Positions 17,895-26,547 of a stretch of 64,000 nucleotides of DNA are shown here, in pieces; position 1 is the first letter of the stretch, and each line of letters starts with the position of its first letter. Both the position numbers and the translations under genes were made by a program. The DNA lies in NCBI GenBank assembly GCA_002435785.1, contig DIUC01000061.1, positions 1-64,000 of the forward strand. Direction: 5' to 3'. The notes beneath the pieces were generated by a model. It saw only the letters and a program-made list of their open reading frames with translations, searched no databases and had not been told where the DNA came from. Source of the stretch: Saprospiraceae bacterium UBA6168. Lineage in GTDB: Bacteria > Bacteroidota > Bacteroidia > Chitinophagales > Saprospiraceae.

Positions 17895-18455
17895 GTGACG
17901 GAAAAGCAACTCATATCTGACTGCCAAAGCGGCAAGAAAGCAAGCCAATACCTGTTGGTAAAAAGGTATGCGGGCATGCTCCTTTCCGTTTGCCGCCGCT
18001 ATACCCGTGATGAAGCGATGGCAAAAGACATTCTTCAAGAGACGCTACTCCGCATATTTTCCAATATTGACAGATATGAGCCTACTGGCTCGTTCGAGGC
18101 ATGGATGCGGCGCATAGCAGTTCGCCGCTCGCTGCAATGGCTGGAAAAAAGCTGCTTCCAGCACGAAACCCAGCCGGATATGCTACCTGACAGCCAACTG
18201 CAAGAACCGGAAATAGACCAACACCTCGGAAGCGAGGAAATCATGCAACAGGTAATGGGATTGCCGCCGGGGTATCGCACGGTTTTCAACATGTTCGTCG
18301 TGGAGGGCTACCACCACCATGAAATAGCTGAGATGCTGGGCATATCCGAAAATACCTCCCGCTCCCAACTGGCAAGGGCCAGGCAATTGTTGCAACAAAA
18401 GCTTCTTCATCTAAAAATAAATCACCGACATGAAGTGGGAATCATTAGAGCATAA
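17895..18455 (+). CDS. ECF-type RNA polymerase sigma factor
   Basis: 186-aa sigma-70 family factor with region 2 (LISDCQSGKKASQYLLVKRY, AKDILQETLLRIF, FEAWMRRIAVRRSLQWL) and region 4 (GLPPGYRTVFNMFVVEGYHHHEIAEMLGISENTSRSQLARARQLLQQKL); region 3 is absent, as in ECF factors. The frame is open from an ATG at 17835, but the GTG at 17895 gives the usual family start (TEKQLISDCQSG) and lies downstream of the -7 element at 17842-17849. Its 3' end overlaps the next gene by 26 bp, which indicates translational coupling with its likely anti-sigma partner. Confidence 0.9.
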   Translation: MTEKQLISDCQSGKKASQYLLVKRYAGMLLSVCRRYTRDEAMAKDILQETLLRIFSNIDRYEPTGSFEAWMRRIAVRRSLQWLEKSCFQHETQPDMLPDSQLQEPEIDQHLGSEEIMQQVMGLPPGYRTVFNMFVVEGYHHHEIAEMLGISENTSRSQLARARQLLQQKLLHLKINHRHEVGIIRA

Positions 18456-19848
18456 AATAAAGGCTGCATTTTTTGGCCAACAAGCGGAGGTGGACGTGGA
18501 TGCCATCTGGGCGGCCATCGAGCCGGAGGTGGATGCCATCAACCGTCGCAGAAAGCGCCGTGGGTTTGTTTGGTTTTGGTTGGCCGGGCTGCTTTTGTTG
18601 GGAGGCGCTTTTGCTTATTTTTACCAAAAAGCAGCAACGACACAGCATGAGCTTCCGCAGCGGACGGCTGCCGTTGCGCAAAGCAGCGAACCGAAAACCG
18701 AAGAACAGTTCATGCAGGATAGCAATGGTAGCTTGGAGGAAACCCCGCAAACTTCGGAAGCTAAAGCAACTGTGAACACCAAGGGAGATGTGCCAGCCAG
18801 CCCAAAAAGCGAACCACTTCCCCGTAAGCTTTCAGGTATTTTGGGCAACAAAAAGGTGAATCCTTCGAAACAAAGCGGTTCATCTCCAATGCCCATACAT
18901 CAGCATATAAACGAACAAGGAACAATGGTAAACGCTCCCATTGCGGAGCAAAAAAAACCTGTTGCTTTGACACCTGTGTCGGAAATCCCGACCAGTAACG
19001 AAAAAGCCGAATCATTGCATTTAGCGGCTATGCTGCCCACGCTCCCGCTTGCCTTGTTCGATAGGGAAATCGGTCACTCTTTCGTGAAGGAAGTGGCGTA
19101 CGTGCCAACGGAGAACTTATCTGCCATGCACCAACAGCCGTTCAGCTATGCCGCCAATGTGCAGGGCAGCCTAAGCTTTGTGGAGAAAAAATTGGCAGCG
19201 AAGGATTCCCTCTCAAACTCCCTGCTACCGCTTCGCAACAAGACTGAGCGGGAACTGGAAGCCTTCCAAGTTGGGCTGGGCTTCACCGTATTGCATCGCT
19301 CCGGTTTTGGGCTAAGCTCAGGCCTTAATTATACACAGATAAACGAGCGGTTCCGTTTTAATCAAGCAATATCTTCTATTGATACGGTGTATGGCATAAA
19401 GTATTTAGTGGTTAATCTGGACAATGACACCATTCCCATATATGGCGATGTCCCGCACGAAAAAAAGACCACCTATCAAAAGGAGTATTATAACAAATAC
19501 CGGATGTTTGACATCCCCGTACTTTTGGGGTATCATCATAAAGGCCGAAATTATTCCATTGGTGTACAGGCTGGTGTTTTTGTAAACCTGAGCCTATCTG
19601 CACAAGGGCAAATCATGCAATCGGCCACTGAGTTCACGAATATAGGCACTGCTGGGGTTTTTAGGTCAAATATTGGCATGAGCTATTATTTGGGACTTTC
19701 AGCCGGGCGCTTTATCAATAAAAACTTGGAGGCATATATTTCTCCTTTTATGCGGCATTACCCAAAAGATTTTGCCAAGGAAAGCTATGGCATACGGCAG
19801 CGGTATAATTTATATGGTGTGAATATGGGGATGCGGTATTTTTTCTGA
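18430..19848 (+). CDS. putative dual membrane-spanning anti-sigma factor (cytoplasmic tail, TM helix, linker, OM beta-barrel)
   Basis: 472-aa protein. Residues 1-44 are a charged amphipathic cytoplasmic segment (LEHKIKAAFF, VDVDAIWAAIEPEVDAINRRRKRR). Residues 46-64 are one TM helix. Residues 67-270 are a low-complexity Gln/Ser/Pro/Lys linker. From about 275 to the end is a PorT-like outer-membrane beta-barrel (LGFTVLHRSGFGLSSGLNYT, IGVQAGVFVNLSLSA, NMGMRYFF) ending in Phe. One TM helix plus an outer-membrane barrel means the chain could cross both membranes, like the Dma anti-sigma factors described in Bacteroides. The 26-bp overlap with the ECF gene supports this role. The architecture is seen; sigma binding is inferred. 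Confidence 0.75.
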   Translation: MKWESLEHKIKAAFFGQQAEVDVDAIWAAIEPEVDAINRRRKRRGFVWFWLAGLLLLGGAFAYFYQKAATTQHELPQRTAAVAQSSEPKTEEQFMQDSNGSLEETPQTSEAKATVNTKGDVPASPKSEPLPRKLSGILGNKKVNPSKQSGSSPMPIHQHINEQGTMVNAPIAEQKKPVALTPVSEIPTSNEKAESLHLAAMLPTLPLALFDREIGHSFVKEVAYVPTENLSAMHQQPFSYAANVQGSLSFVEKKLAAKDSLSNSLLPLRNKTERELEAFQVGLGFTVLHRSGFGLSSGLNYTQINERFRFNQAISSIDTVYGIKYLVVNLDNDTIPIYGDVPHEKKTTYQKEYYNKYRMFDIPVLLGYHHKGRNYSIGVQAGVFVNLSLSAQGQIMQSATEFTNIGTAGVFRSNIGMSYYLGLSAGRFINKNLEAYISPFMRHYPKDFAKESYGIRQRYNLYGVNMGMRYFF

Positions 19849-19902
19849 GAATAATTCGCTCCAATGGGCTGTGGTGCCCCTTTTGCTAAAGTGCTTCACG
19901 AG

Positions 19903-19943
19903 AAAGTGACCTATTGGCTTCAAGTCAACCGGTCACTTTTTGT
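19903..19943 (+). terminator. intrinsic terminator of the sigma/anti-sigma operon
   Basis: Stem AAAGTGACC (19903-19911) with GGTCACTTT (19931-19939) and further partial pairing in the loop, followed by TTTTTGTTG. It lies 55 bp after the stop codon at 19848. Confidence 0.65.
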
Positions 19944-20114
19944 TGTGCCAAAACTCACTCCGATGGTACAACTTGATTGTCACCCATCGAGCTTATTTTT
20001 TCTTATTTCTCAACTTTTCGACCTGCCTACCGCAGAAAGGGTAGCTTTACATCCTTGACCCACACTTCCCATCTCTCGGCAATCTTGCCACACTATTATT
20101 TCAGACTACTTTTT

Positions 20115-21050
20115 ATGCGAATGATAAATGTTGTCGTCGTGACGCTCTTTTCTATTGCCACCATTTTCGGGCAGGGATTTGTCCTTGGCTCCCTCATCAA
20201 GGTCAAGGATTATGGGGAACTCTATTCCACTTTCAAATGGGAGCCGGCCCAAATGGCCATGCTCAAAGCCAACCTCGGCGATGCCACGGCAAATGCAGTA
20301 ATCCAAAAATCCACGGAAGCTGCTTGGCCAAAAGGCATCGCCTCGCTGGGCACTCGTGCCCAAAACAGGGCATCCATGACGGACTACACGACCTTCTACC
20401 TCACGGCACTGGATGAATACCGGGCCATACTTTTTGTGCCAGCCGTGGAGAACAGTTGGATGGCAGAAGACATGAAGCCGGTCGGCGATATTTATTTCGT
20501 CGTCAATAGCCACGCCATTGAACTGAAGAACATTGGCACGGCGACGTACCCTCCTGCCCCCGCCACTTTCAATGATTTCGCTGCGCAATTGGACGAAATC
20601 ACGCGGGATTTCAAGAACGGCTTCGCCAACGTCATTAACCAAATAATAGGGGAGGACGTAGGCGCATTGGTCGTCTATTACGGAACCCAAGTGCCATTGG
20701 ACGGCACTGATGAACTGTATTTTGTGGAGGATTTGATGGCTGAGACCACCATGTTCCATGCAGGGTTTCCCGGCCACCTCGACCCGGCCAATGGCCTAAA
20801 AGCCTACCAGGAACTGGTGCGCAGGGTGGAGGCGCTGAAGCTCAGTTGCTGCCCGCTGTCCAAAGGCGAAGAAATAGCGCGAGGCAACCGCCGCCAACAA
20901 CCCTTCCGGGCGCACGACCCCAAGGGCTTGATGGAGGTTGGATACCAAAACATGGCCATCGAAGTGGCCCTGGACCGGGGGGAAACCTTTGATAGTGAGG
21001 GCCAAATACTGGATTTTTGGATACCCGTGCTGTACGTTTATGGACTGTAA
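20115..21050 (+). CDS. exported protein of unknown function
   Basis: 311-aa protein with an N-terminal hydrophobic signal-like segment (MINVVVVTLFSIATIFGQG). The mature part is mixed alpha/beta and soluble in character (DYTTFYLTALDEYRAILFVP, VGDIYFVVNSHAIELKN, FPGHLDPANGLKAYQEL). Two Cys (SCCPLS) are adjacent. No lipobox, T9SS domain or catalytic motif was recognised. Two in-frame ATGs (20115 and 20121) are possible; the frame is open upstream to 19977, but that part lacks protein character. It stands alone between the sigma operon and an oxidoreductase gene. Confidence 0.65.
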   Translation: MRMINVVVVTLFSIATIFGQGFVLGSLIKVKDYGELYSTFKWEPAQMAMLKANLGDATANAVIQKSTEAAWPKGIASLGTRAQNRASMTDYTTFYLTALDEYRAILFVPAVENSWMAEDMKPVGDIYFVVNSHAIELKNIGTATYPPAPATFNDFAAQLDEITRDFKNGFANVINQIIGEDVGALVVYYGTQVPLDGTDELYFVEDLMAETTMFHAGFPGHLDPANGLKAYQELVRRVEALKLSCCPLSKGEEIARGNRRQQPFRAHDPKGLMEVGYQNMAIEVALDRGETFDSEGQILDFWIPVLYVYGL

Positions 21051-21149
21051 TAGTGGTGGTTGGCTGTACCAGAGCGCACGGTAATGCTGATGATTGGAAG
21101 GGAAGATAAAAAAGTCTTCGGGGGATATAGCCTATCCCATTCTCGTTTG

Positions 21150-21157
21150 TAGCTTTG
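21150..21157 (+). promoter_or_regulatory. -7 promoter element before the Gfo/Idh/MocA gene
   Basis: TAGCTTTG matches TAnnTTTG. The predicted leader to the ATG at 21207 is about 43 nt. No matching -33 TTG was found, so support is partial. Confidence 0.4.
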
Positions 21158-21206
21158 CTCCAACGTCAAAGCCGTCAACCAATTCAACAATTTCAACCAA
21201 TTTAAC

Positions 21207-22598
21207 ATGAAAAACACTCGCCGCAACTTCGTAAAGCGCCTCGCAGCCGGGGCTGTCGCCACCGCCATTTTGCCGAAGGCGACCCAAGCCAACGTGAAAC
21301 CTGAAATAATGGACTGGGAAGCGCCCACTGGCCGCTTCGGCCCCAACGACAAGATACGCATCGCTGGCATCGGCATGGGCATCATGGGCTTTGGCAACCT
21401 GAGCACGGCCCTCAAAGTGCCGGGCGTGGAGGTCGCCGCCGCCTGCGACCTGTACGATGGCCGCCTCGAACACGCCAAGGAAGTGTACGGCAAGGACACC
21501 TTCACCACCCGCAACTTTGAAGAAATACTCGCCCGCAAGGACATTGACGCCGTCTTTGTCAGCACCTCCGACCATTGGCACGACCATATCAGCATCGCTG
21601 CGCTCAATGCGGGCAAGGCGGTCTATTGCGAGAAGCCGATGGTGCAGCACATCAACGAGGGCAGTGCCGTGATTGATGCCCAGCGCAAGACCGGGAAGAT
21701 TTTGCAGGTGGGCAGCCAGCGGGTCAGCTCGCTGGTGATGGCCAAGGCAAAGGAACTCTACCAGTCCGGTGCCATCGGCGAACTGATTTCCGCCGAGGCT
21801 TTCGTGGATCGCCAGTCCGCCAACGGGGCTTGGCAGTACAGCATCCCCACTGATGCCTCCGAAAAAACGGTGGCGTGGGACCGCTTCCTCGGTGATGCGC
21901 CCAAGCGCCCCTACGACCCGCTTCGGTTTTTCCGCTGGCGCAATTACCAGGACTACGGCACGGGCGTCGGAGGCGACCTCTTTGTGCACCTCTTTAGCGG
22001 CCTCCACTTCGTACTCGACACACCGGGACCGGAGCTGATTTTCGCCACCGGCGGCCTCCGCTACTGGAAGGATGGCCGTGACGTGCCGGACATCCAAATA
22101 GCGCTGATGGATTACCCAAAGACGGCCTCGCACCCTGCCTTCAATCTCCAAATGCGGGTGAACCTCATCTCCGGCGACGGGGGCGGCTGGATGAACCGCC
22201 TCGTGGGGACGGAGGGCGTGCTGGAAATAGGCTGGTCGGACGTGAAGCTCAAGCGCAGCCCAATTGACCCGCAGCCCGGCTACGGCGGATGGGATACTTT
22301 CAACACCTTCTCGGAGGCACAGCAGAAGGACTACGAGCGCTGGTACAAGGCAAAATATCCGCCCCTACCCCTCAAGATTCAGGAGCCAAAAGAACAGCAA
22401 TGGCTAACGCCCGAAGGCTACGACGAGCGGCTGGACCACCACCGCAACTTCTTCGACTGCGTGCGCAATGGCAAAACGCCGGTGGAGGACGCCGTCTTCG
22501 GCTTCCGGGCGGCTGCGCCTTCCCTTGCAGCCAACATCAGCTACTTTGAAAAGAAATTAGTGAAATGGGATGCGGTGGGGATGAAGATTATCGGGTAA
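21207..22598 (+). CDS. Tat-exported Gfo/Idh/MocA family oxidoreductase
   Basis: 463-aa NAD(P)-dependent sugar oxidoreductase-like protein. The N-terminus has a twin-arginine signal (NTRRNFVKRLAAGAVATAI), suggesting export of the folded, cofactor-loaded protein. The Rossmann domain starts near residue 50 (IRIAGIGMGIMGFGN) and has the family EKP motif at 142-144 (VYCEKPMVQH). The C-terminal alpha/beta domain follows, with TGVGGDLFVHLFSG and a final FFDCVRNGKTPVEDAVFG. Tat-exported members are common in Bacteroidota and often act on sugars or glycosides. The substrate is unknown. A KDG kinase/KDPG aldolase pair lies 1.6 kb downstream, so a link to sugar-acid catabolism is possible but unproven. 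Confidence 0.9.
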   Translation: MKNTRRNFVKRLAAGAVATAILPKATQANVKPEIMDWEAPTGRFGPNDKIRIAGIGMGIMGFGNLSTALKVPGVEVAAACDLYDGRLEHAKEVYGKDTFTTRNFEEILARKDIDAVFVSTSDHWHDHISIAALNAGKAVYCEKPMVQHINEGSAVIDAQRKTGKILQVGSQRVSSLVMAKAKELYQSGAIGELISAEAFVDRQSANGAWQYSIPTDASEKTVAWDRFLGDAPKRPYDPLRFFRWRNYQDYGTGVGGDLFVHLFSGLHFVLDTPGPELIFATGGLRYWKDGRDVPDIQIALMDYPKTASHPAFNLQMRVNLISGDGGGWMNRLVGTEGVLEIGWSDVKLKRSPIDPQPGYGGWDTFNTFSEAQQKDYERWYKAKYPPLPLKIQEPKEQQWLTPEGYDERLDHHRNFFDCVRNGKTPVEDAVFGFRAAAPSLAANISYFEKKLVKWDAVGMKIIG

Positions 22599-22650
22599 GA
22601 AAGCCAGCGGGTGAGGGGAGTGGACAGCGCCCATTCCCCTCAACTTCTCA

Positions 22651-23292
22651 TCAAGTAATCATCAGCTTACGGGAAAAAGTTTTTCCATTGTGGGTCACGC
22701 TCACGGCATAGAGGCCGGGGTTCATGCTTTCAAGCTCGATGCGAAGGATGCCGTCGTCCACGGCGGGGATGTGCTGGTAATACACCCGCTCGCCGATGCC
22801 GTCGAAGATGGCGACTTCGACTTCTTTTCCCCTGAATTTTTTCATCAAAAGGTTGATTTGCCGACCCGTTGGGTTCGGGAAAATCTCGAAAGGGGGCACT
22901 TCTTTGAAGTAGAGGATTTTGCGTTCGCTGAAGTATATTTCGCCATCGGAAAAGGTGAAGCAGATGCGGTAAAAGTTCTCGCCGGGCATGGGGTCGTCGT
23001 CCTGCTCCCGGAAGCTATCGGTGTCGCCAGCGGCCACGAAGTGGCGTTCGTAAATGATAATGTTTTGGTAGTCAATGCCATCGGAGGAACGCTGCACCGT
23101 GAAGGCCACGAGGTCTTTATCGAAGGTGCTGTTCCAGTACAATTCGGCTGACCAGCCAGTGGATTCGGCAGTAAGGGAAACGATGTGCTGCCTAAATTGT
23201 GGAATGAAGTTGAGTTGGGAGTTGAGTCCGTTCGCATTTGGTGCTACTGCCACAAGCAGCAAGTAGAGGGTTGGTAAGAATGTTTGTTTCAT
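22651..23292 (-). CDS. small T9SS type A sorting domain protein
   Basis: 213-aa secreted protein: signal peptide (MKQTFLPTLYLLLVAVAPNA), one FnIII-like module (about residues 40-125, ELYWNSTFDKDLVAFTVQRS, SFREQDDDPMPGENFYRI), then a T9SS type A domain (FEIFPNPTGRQINLLM, GLYAVSVTHNGKTFSRKLMI). No catalytic motif. This fibronectin-like plus sorting-domain layout is common in Bacteroidota. The gene is convergent with the oxidoreductase gene; an imperfect hairpin lies between them at 22613-22641. A TAGATTTG element at 23360-23367 on the minus strand may be its promoter. Confidence 0.82.
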   Translation of the reverse strand: MKQTFLPTLYLLLVAVAPNANGLNSQLNFIPQFRQHIVSLTAESTGWSAELYWNSTFDKDLVAFTVQRSSDGIDYQNIIIYERHFVAAGDTDSFREQDDDPMPGENFYRICFTFSDGEIYFSERKILYFKEVPPFEIFPNPTGRQINLLMKKFRGKEVEVAIFDGIGERVYYQHIPAVDDGILRIELESMNPGLYAVSVTHNGKTFSRKLMIT

Positions 23293-23404
23293 GGTGATTA
23301 TGTAGTATGTCCTTTGTGAAAATTGTAGAATTCTAAAGTGGGTGGACCATAATCGTTGGCAAATCTACAACAAACATTGTATTACGTGGTATTTGTTTAA
23401 TTGC

Positions 23405-23440
23405 TTTGCAAAAAAGGCATAGGAAACTTGCCTACTTTTG
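23405..23440 (+). promoter_or_regulatory. possible promoter of the MarC-family gene
   Basis: TTTG (23405-23408) and TACTTTTG (23433-23440) are separated by 24 nt, one more than the usual range. Transcription would start only a few bases before the ATG at 23454, giving a very short leader. Confidence 0.45.
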
Positions 23441-23453
23441 CGAAAAAATAGTC

Positions 23454-24080
23454 ATGGAATTCTTCCTCGCTACCTTGTTCTCGCTGTTTTCCATCGTTGA
23501 CCCGCCGGGTGCCGTGCCAGTGTACATCTCGCTTACCGATGGGATGGCACCAAAGGACCGCAACCGGATTGCACTTTTTTCAAGTGTTTATTTTCTGCTC
23601 ATCCTCATTGGATTCTTCTTGGCTGGCACCTATATCCTCAGCTTTTTTGGGTTGACGGTACATTCCATGCGCATAGCGGGTGGCATGGTGCTGCTCAGCA
23701 CGGGGTTCAGCCTCATGGGCGGCAATTTTGCGAAGCGAAAGGGCTACAACGACAACGTGGCCGCCGATGCCAAGAGCCGCTCCGAGATTGCCTTCACACC
23801 AATGGCCATGCCGCTGCTGTCAGGGCCGGGTTCCATTTCCTACCTCATCACCATGTTCAAACAGCACCCCGATTGGAGCGAGCGGGTATGGATTTTGGCG
23901 GCCATCCTAGCAATGGGCGTCATGGTTTATCTGACGTTGCGGGCTGCTCCACTGCTTTTCAAAATCTTTGGACAGGGCGGTCTCAGCGCCATAGCCCGCA
24001 TCATGGGCTTCCTGGTGGTGGCCATCGGCGTGCAGTTCATCGTGGATGGGCTGGTGCATTTGGTGGGAGAAATGAAGTGA
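23454..24080 (+). CDS. MarC family integral membrane protein
   Basis: 208-aa inner-membrane protein with six hydrophobic segments. It has the MarC/UPF0056 hallmarks: LFSIVDPPGAVPVYISLT at the start, MRIAGGMVLLSTGFSLMGG, then FTPMAMPLLSGPGSISYLI and a C-terminal ARIMGFLVVAIGVQFIVDGL. The family function is not settled; relatives have been proposed as small-molecule transporters. The ATG at 23454 is chosen because the usual family start is MEFFLATLFSLF and because the putative promoter lies just upstream. Confidence 0.92.
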   Translation: MEFFLATLFSLFSIVDPPGAVPVYISLTDGMAPKDRNRIALFSSVYFLLILIGFFLAGTYILSFFGLTVHSMRIAGGMVLLSTGFSLMGGNFAKRKGYNDNVAADAKSRSEIAFTPMAMPLLSGPGSISYLITMFKQHPDWSERVWILAAILAMGVMVYLTLRAAPLLFKIFGQGGLSAIARIMGFLVVAIGVQFIVDGLVHLVGEMK

Positions 24081-24198
24081 ACAGTTGGCCGTTTGACAGT
24101 TGGCAGTCAAAGCAGCGTCATTCGACATTATATATTCAACACCAACTGACTTTGCAATAGCTTAAAAGTCAATGAGTTACAATTAATGTTCAATGTCT

Positions 24199-24249
24199 AA
24201 TGACCAATGACGGTTAATGACCAATGACAATGAATGACCAATGACAATT
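24199..24249 (+). repeat. three 17-bp direct repeats overlapping the kdgK start codon
   Basis: AATGACCAATGAC occurs exactly at 24199, 24216 and 24233, with a 17-bp period. The third copy contains the ATG start codon at 24241. Confidence 0.85.
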
Positions 24250-25284
24250 AGAAAAGTCGTCACCTTCGGTGAAATCATGCTACGCCTCACCCCCCCCGGC
24301 TACCAGCGGTTTTCGCAGGCAAGCAGCTTCGATGTGGTCTATGGCGGCGGCGAAAGCAACGTCGCCGTCTCGCTCGCCAACTTCGGCCTCCCGACGGAGT
24401 TCGTGACCCGTTTGCCCAAAAACGACCTCGGCGACTGCGCCCTCATGGAGCTGCGCAAAAGGGGCGTCGGCACTAACCATATCCTACGTGGCGGAGAGCG
24501 GTTGGGCATTTATTTTCTGGAAATGGGTGCCGTAAGCCGGGGCAGCAAGGTCATCTACGACCGTGTAAACTCAGCTATCAGCACTATCCAACCCGGTATG
24601 ATTGACTGGAACGTGGTGTTCAAGGACGCCCAATGGTTTCACTGGACGGGCATCACCCCCGCCATTTCGCAGGGGGCTGCGGACGCCTGTTTGGAAGCCA
24701 TCCAAGCCGCCAACCGCCTCGGCGTCACCGTCTCCACCGACCTGAACTACCGAAAAAATCTCTGGCAATACGGCAAACAACCCAGCGAGGTCATGCCCGA
24801 ATTGGTGGCGGGCTGCGACATCATTTTGGGCAACGAGGAGGATGCTGAGAAGCATTTCGGCCTGCACCCTGAAGGCGTGGACGTGACCACCGGTCATTCC
24901 GTCAATGCGCAAGCGTATTGGTCGGTGCTGGCGCAAATGATGGACATGTTCCCCCGTGCGAGAAAGGTCATCACTACCTTGCGGGGCAGCATCAGCGCCT
25001 CGCACAATACTTGGTCGGGCGTTCTATATGATGGCATAAGAATGCATGAAGCACCGACTTATGACATAACACATATCGTGGACCGGGTCGGCGGAGGCGA
25101 TAGTTTTATGGCTGGCCTGATTTATGGTTTGATTAATTTCCCAAACGACGACCAAAAGGCCCTGAACTTCGCCGTTGCTGCATCTTGCTTAAAGCATACC
25201 ATATATGGCGACGCCAATTTGGTGACTGTACAGGAGGTGGAGCAATTGATGAAAGGCGATGGGAGCGGCAGAGTTTCAAGATAA
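24241..25284 (+). CDS. kdgK: 2-keto-3-deoxygluconate kinase (PfkB family)
   Basis: 347-aa ribokinase/PfkB-fold sugar kinase, predicted to phosphorylate 2-keto-3-deoxygluconate to KDPG. It shows the substrate-binding start (VVTFGEIMLRLTPPGYQRF, YGGGESNVAVSLANFG), STDLNYRKNLW, GNEEDAEKHFG, and the C-terminal signature DRVGGGDSFMAGLIYGL with catalytic Asp287. A KDPG aldolase gene follows 58 bp downstream, which firmly supports the substrate. The pair forms the last two steps of uronate/pectin or modified Entner-Doudoroff catabolism. The start codon lies inside the last of three 17-bp direct repeats. Confidence 0.93.
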   Translation: MTIRKVVTFGEIMLRLTPPGYQRFSQASSFDVVYGGGESNVAVSLANFGLPTEFVTRLPKNDLGDCALMELRKRGVGTNHILRGGERLGIYFLEMGAVSRGSKVIYDRVNSAISTIQPGMIDWNVVFKDAQWFHWTGITPAISQGAADACLEAIQAANRLGVTVSTDLNYRKNLWQYGKQPSEVMPELVAGCDIILGNEEDAEKHFGLHPEGVDVTTGHSVNAQAYWSVLAQMMDMFPRARKVITTLRGSISASHNTWSGVLYDGIRMHEAPTYDITHIVDRVGGGDSFMAGLIYGLINFPNDDQKALNFAVAASCLKHTIYGDANLVTVQEVEQLMKGDGSGRVSR

Positions 25285-25342
25285 TTAAAAATTGAAAATT
25301 GAAAATTATCCGGGCCTCATTTTCCATTTTCCATTAATTTAT

Positions 25343-26014
25343 ATGGCTAGATATACAAGACTCGAAGTTGCCCAAAAAATGGGCGAGCAGGGCATGGTTC
25401 CGTTGTTTTACCATGCCGATTTGGAAGTTGCCAAGGCAGTCGTGTCGGCCTGCTACCACGGCGGTGCTCGGCTCTTGGAGTTCACCAACCGGGGCGATTT
25501 TGCCCACGAGGTATTTGGCGAGCTGAGCAAGTTCTGCCTAAAAGAATTGCCCGGCATGATGCTCGGCGTTGGCTCCGTGACGGACGCTGGCACTGCCTCG
25601 CTCTACCTACAGTTGGGTGCCAATTTCGTTGTAACGCCAGTGCTTCGGGAGGACATCGCCCTCGTCTGCAACCGTCGGAAAGTGCTGTGGTCGCCCGGCT
25701 GTGGCAGCCTGACGGAGATTGCGAGAGCAGAAGAACTGGGCTGCGAAGTAGTGAAGCTTTTCCCCGGCGGGGTCTATGGCCCCGGCTTTGTGAAGGACAT
25801 CAAAGGCCCTTGCCCCTGGACGAACATCATGCCAACTGGCGGCGTGAACCCGGATTTTGATAGCCTGAAAAAATGGTTTGATGCAGGGGTTTACTGCGTC
25901 GGCATGGGCTCGAAGTTAATGCTGAAAAAGGAGGACGGGAGCTTTGATTTGGTGGGGATTGAGGCGCTGACGAGGGAAGCGCTGGGGATTATTCGGACGG
26001 TACGGGGCAGGTAA
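25343..26014 (+). CDS. eda: KDPG / 4-hydroxy-2-oxoglutarate aldolase
   Basis: 223-aa class I aldolase that cleaves KDPG to pyruvate and glyceraldehyde-3-phosphate. The TIM-barrel motifs are present: RLLEFTNRGD with Glu46, GVGSVTDAGTA, PGCGSLTEI, the Schiff-base lysine Lys138 in VVKLFPGG, and IMPTGGVNPD. It forms an operon with kdgK. The 58-bp gap holds short A/T-rich repeats (ATTGAAA twice, then TTTTCCA-type units). The ATG at 25343 is preferred over the longer open frame because the extra codons read through those repeats. Confidence 0.93.
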   Translation: MARYTRLEVAQKMGEQGMVPLFYHADLEVAKAVVSACYHGGARLLEFTNRGDFAHEVFGELSKFCLKELPGMMLGVGSVTDAGTASLYLQLGANFVVTPVLREDIALVCNRRKVLWSPGCGSLTEIARAEELGCEVVKLFPGGVYGPGFVKDIKGPCPWTNIMPTGGVNPDFDSLKKWFDAGVYCVGMGSKLMLKKEDGSFDLVGIEALTREALGIIRTVRGR

Positions 26015-26074
26015 AGACATTTGCACCGCAACTATTTTAGCCGATTAGAAGAGTTTTCAAGCAATTCAATTACT

Positions 26075-26542
26075 ATGAAAAAATTGGAAGTTTACGAGTT
26101 TACAAGCAACAAAATCAAAACTGAATTTAGGTTCGAGAGCACTGGGCCAAAAGGCATCATAACTAAGATTGTAAAATTTAGCATCGTCAGGGAGAACTTG
26201 TGCAATCTCGCTTTTGGAGATTTAGTTTCCGATGATTTTGATGATGAAATCATATCAAACAATGGGGATTTGCGAAAAATAATCAGCACTTTGGCTAATA
26301 TTGTCCATTCGTTCACACTGTCAAATCCTGAAATTAAGATAGCCATAGTGCCTGTTGACAGAAAAAGAAAATTGCTGTACAACCGGATTTTCCAGCAATA
26401 CGAGCTTGAAATTTTGGAGTTTTACTCAATAGAAGGGTTCTTGTCGGTTAGAAGAACGAAAGAACAGTACGACCCAAATAAATTGTACGATGCCTTTGTG
26501 ATTTCTCCTGAAAAACCTATTTTTGAACTTCAACAACATTGA
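26075..26542 (+). CDS. DUF6934-like protein
   Basis: 155-aa cytoplasmic protein resembling the DUF6934 family of Bacteroidota: YEFTSNKIKTEFRFESTGPKGIITKIVKF, then DDFDDEIISNNGDLRKIISTLANIV and IAIVPVDRKRKLLYNRIFQQY. Function unknown. It is followed after 5 bp by a 101-aa gene, and the pair is probably co-transcribed. Such genes are often found as short two-gene units, so a toxin-antitoxin-like arrangement is conceivable but unproven. Base composition is more A/T-rich than the neighbours, which hints at acquisition. Confidence 0.75.
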   Translation: MKKLEVYEFTSNKIKTEFRFESTGPKGIITKIVKFSIVRENLCNLAFGDLVSDDFDDEIISNNGDLRKIISTLANIVHSFTLSNPEIKIAIVPVDRKRKLLYNRIFQQYELEILEFYSIEGFLSVRRTKEQYDPNKLYDAFVISPEKPIFELQQH

Positions 26543-26547
26543 CCGAT

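Noticed and set aside
19864..20058. A 64-codon plus-strand frame after the anti-sigma gene
   Set aside because: It covers the terminator hairpin at 19903-19943 and has no promoter or domain character.
22613..22641. Hairpin between the convergent oxidoreductase and T9SS genes as a terminator
   Set aside because: The stem has a mismatch and no T-run on either strand, so it is not called a terminator.
24199..24249. Direct repeats considered as a small CRISPR
   Set aside because: Units are 17 bp with 4-bp spacers and no cas genes are present.
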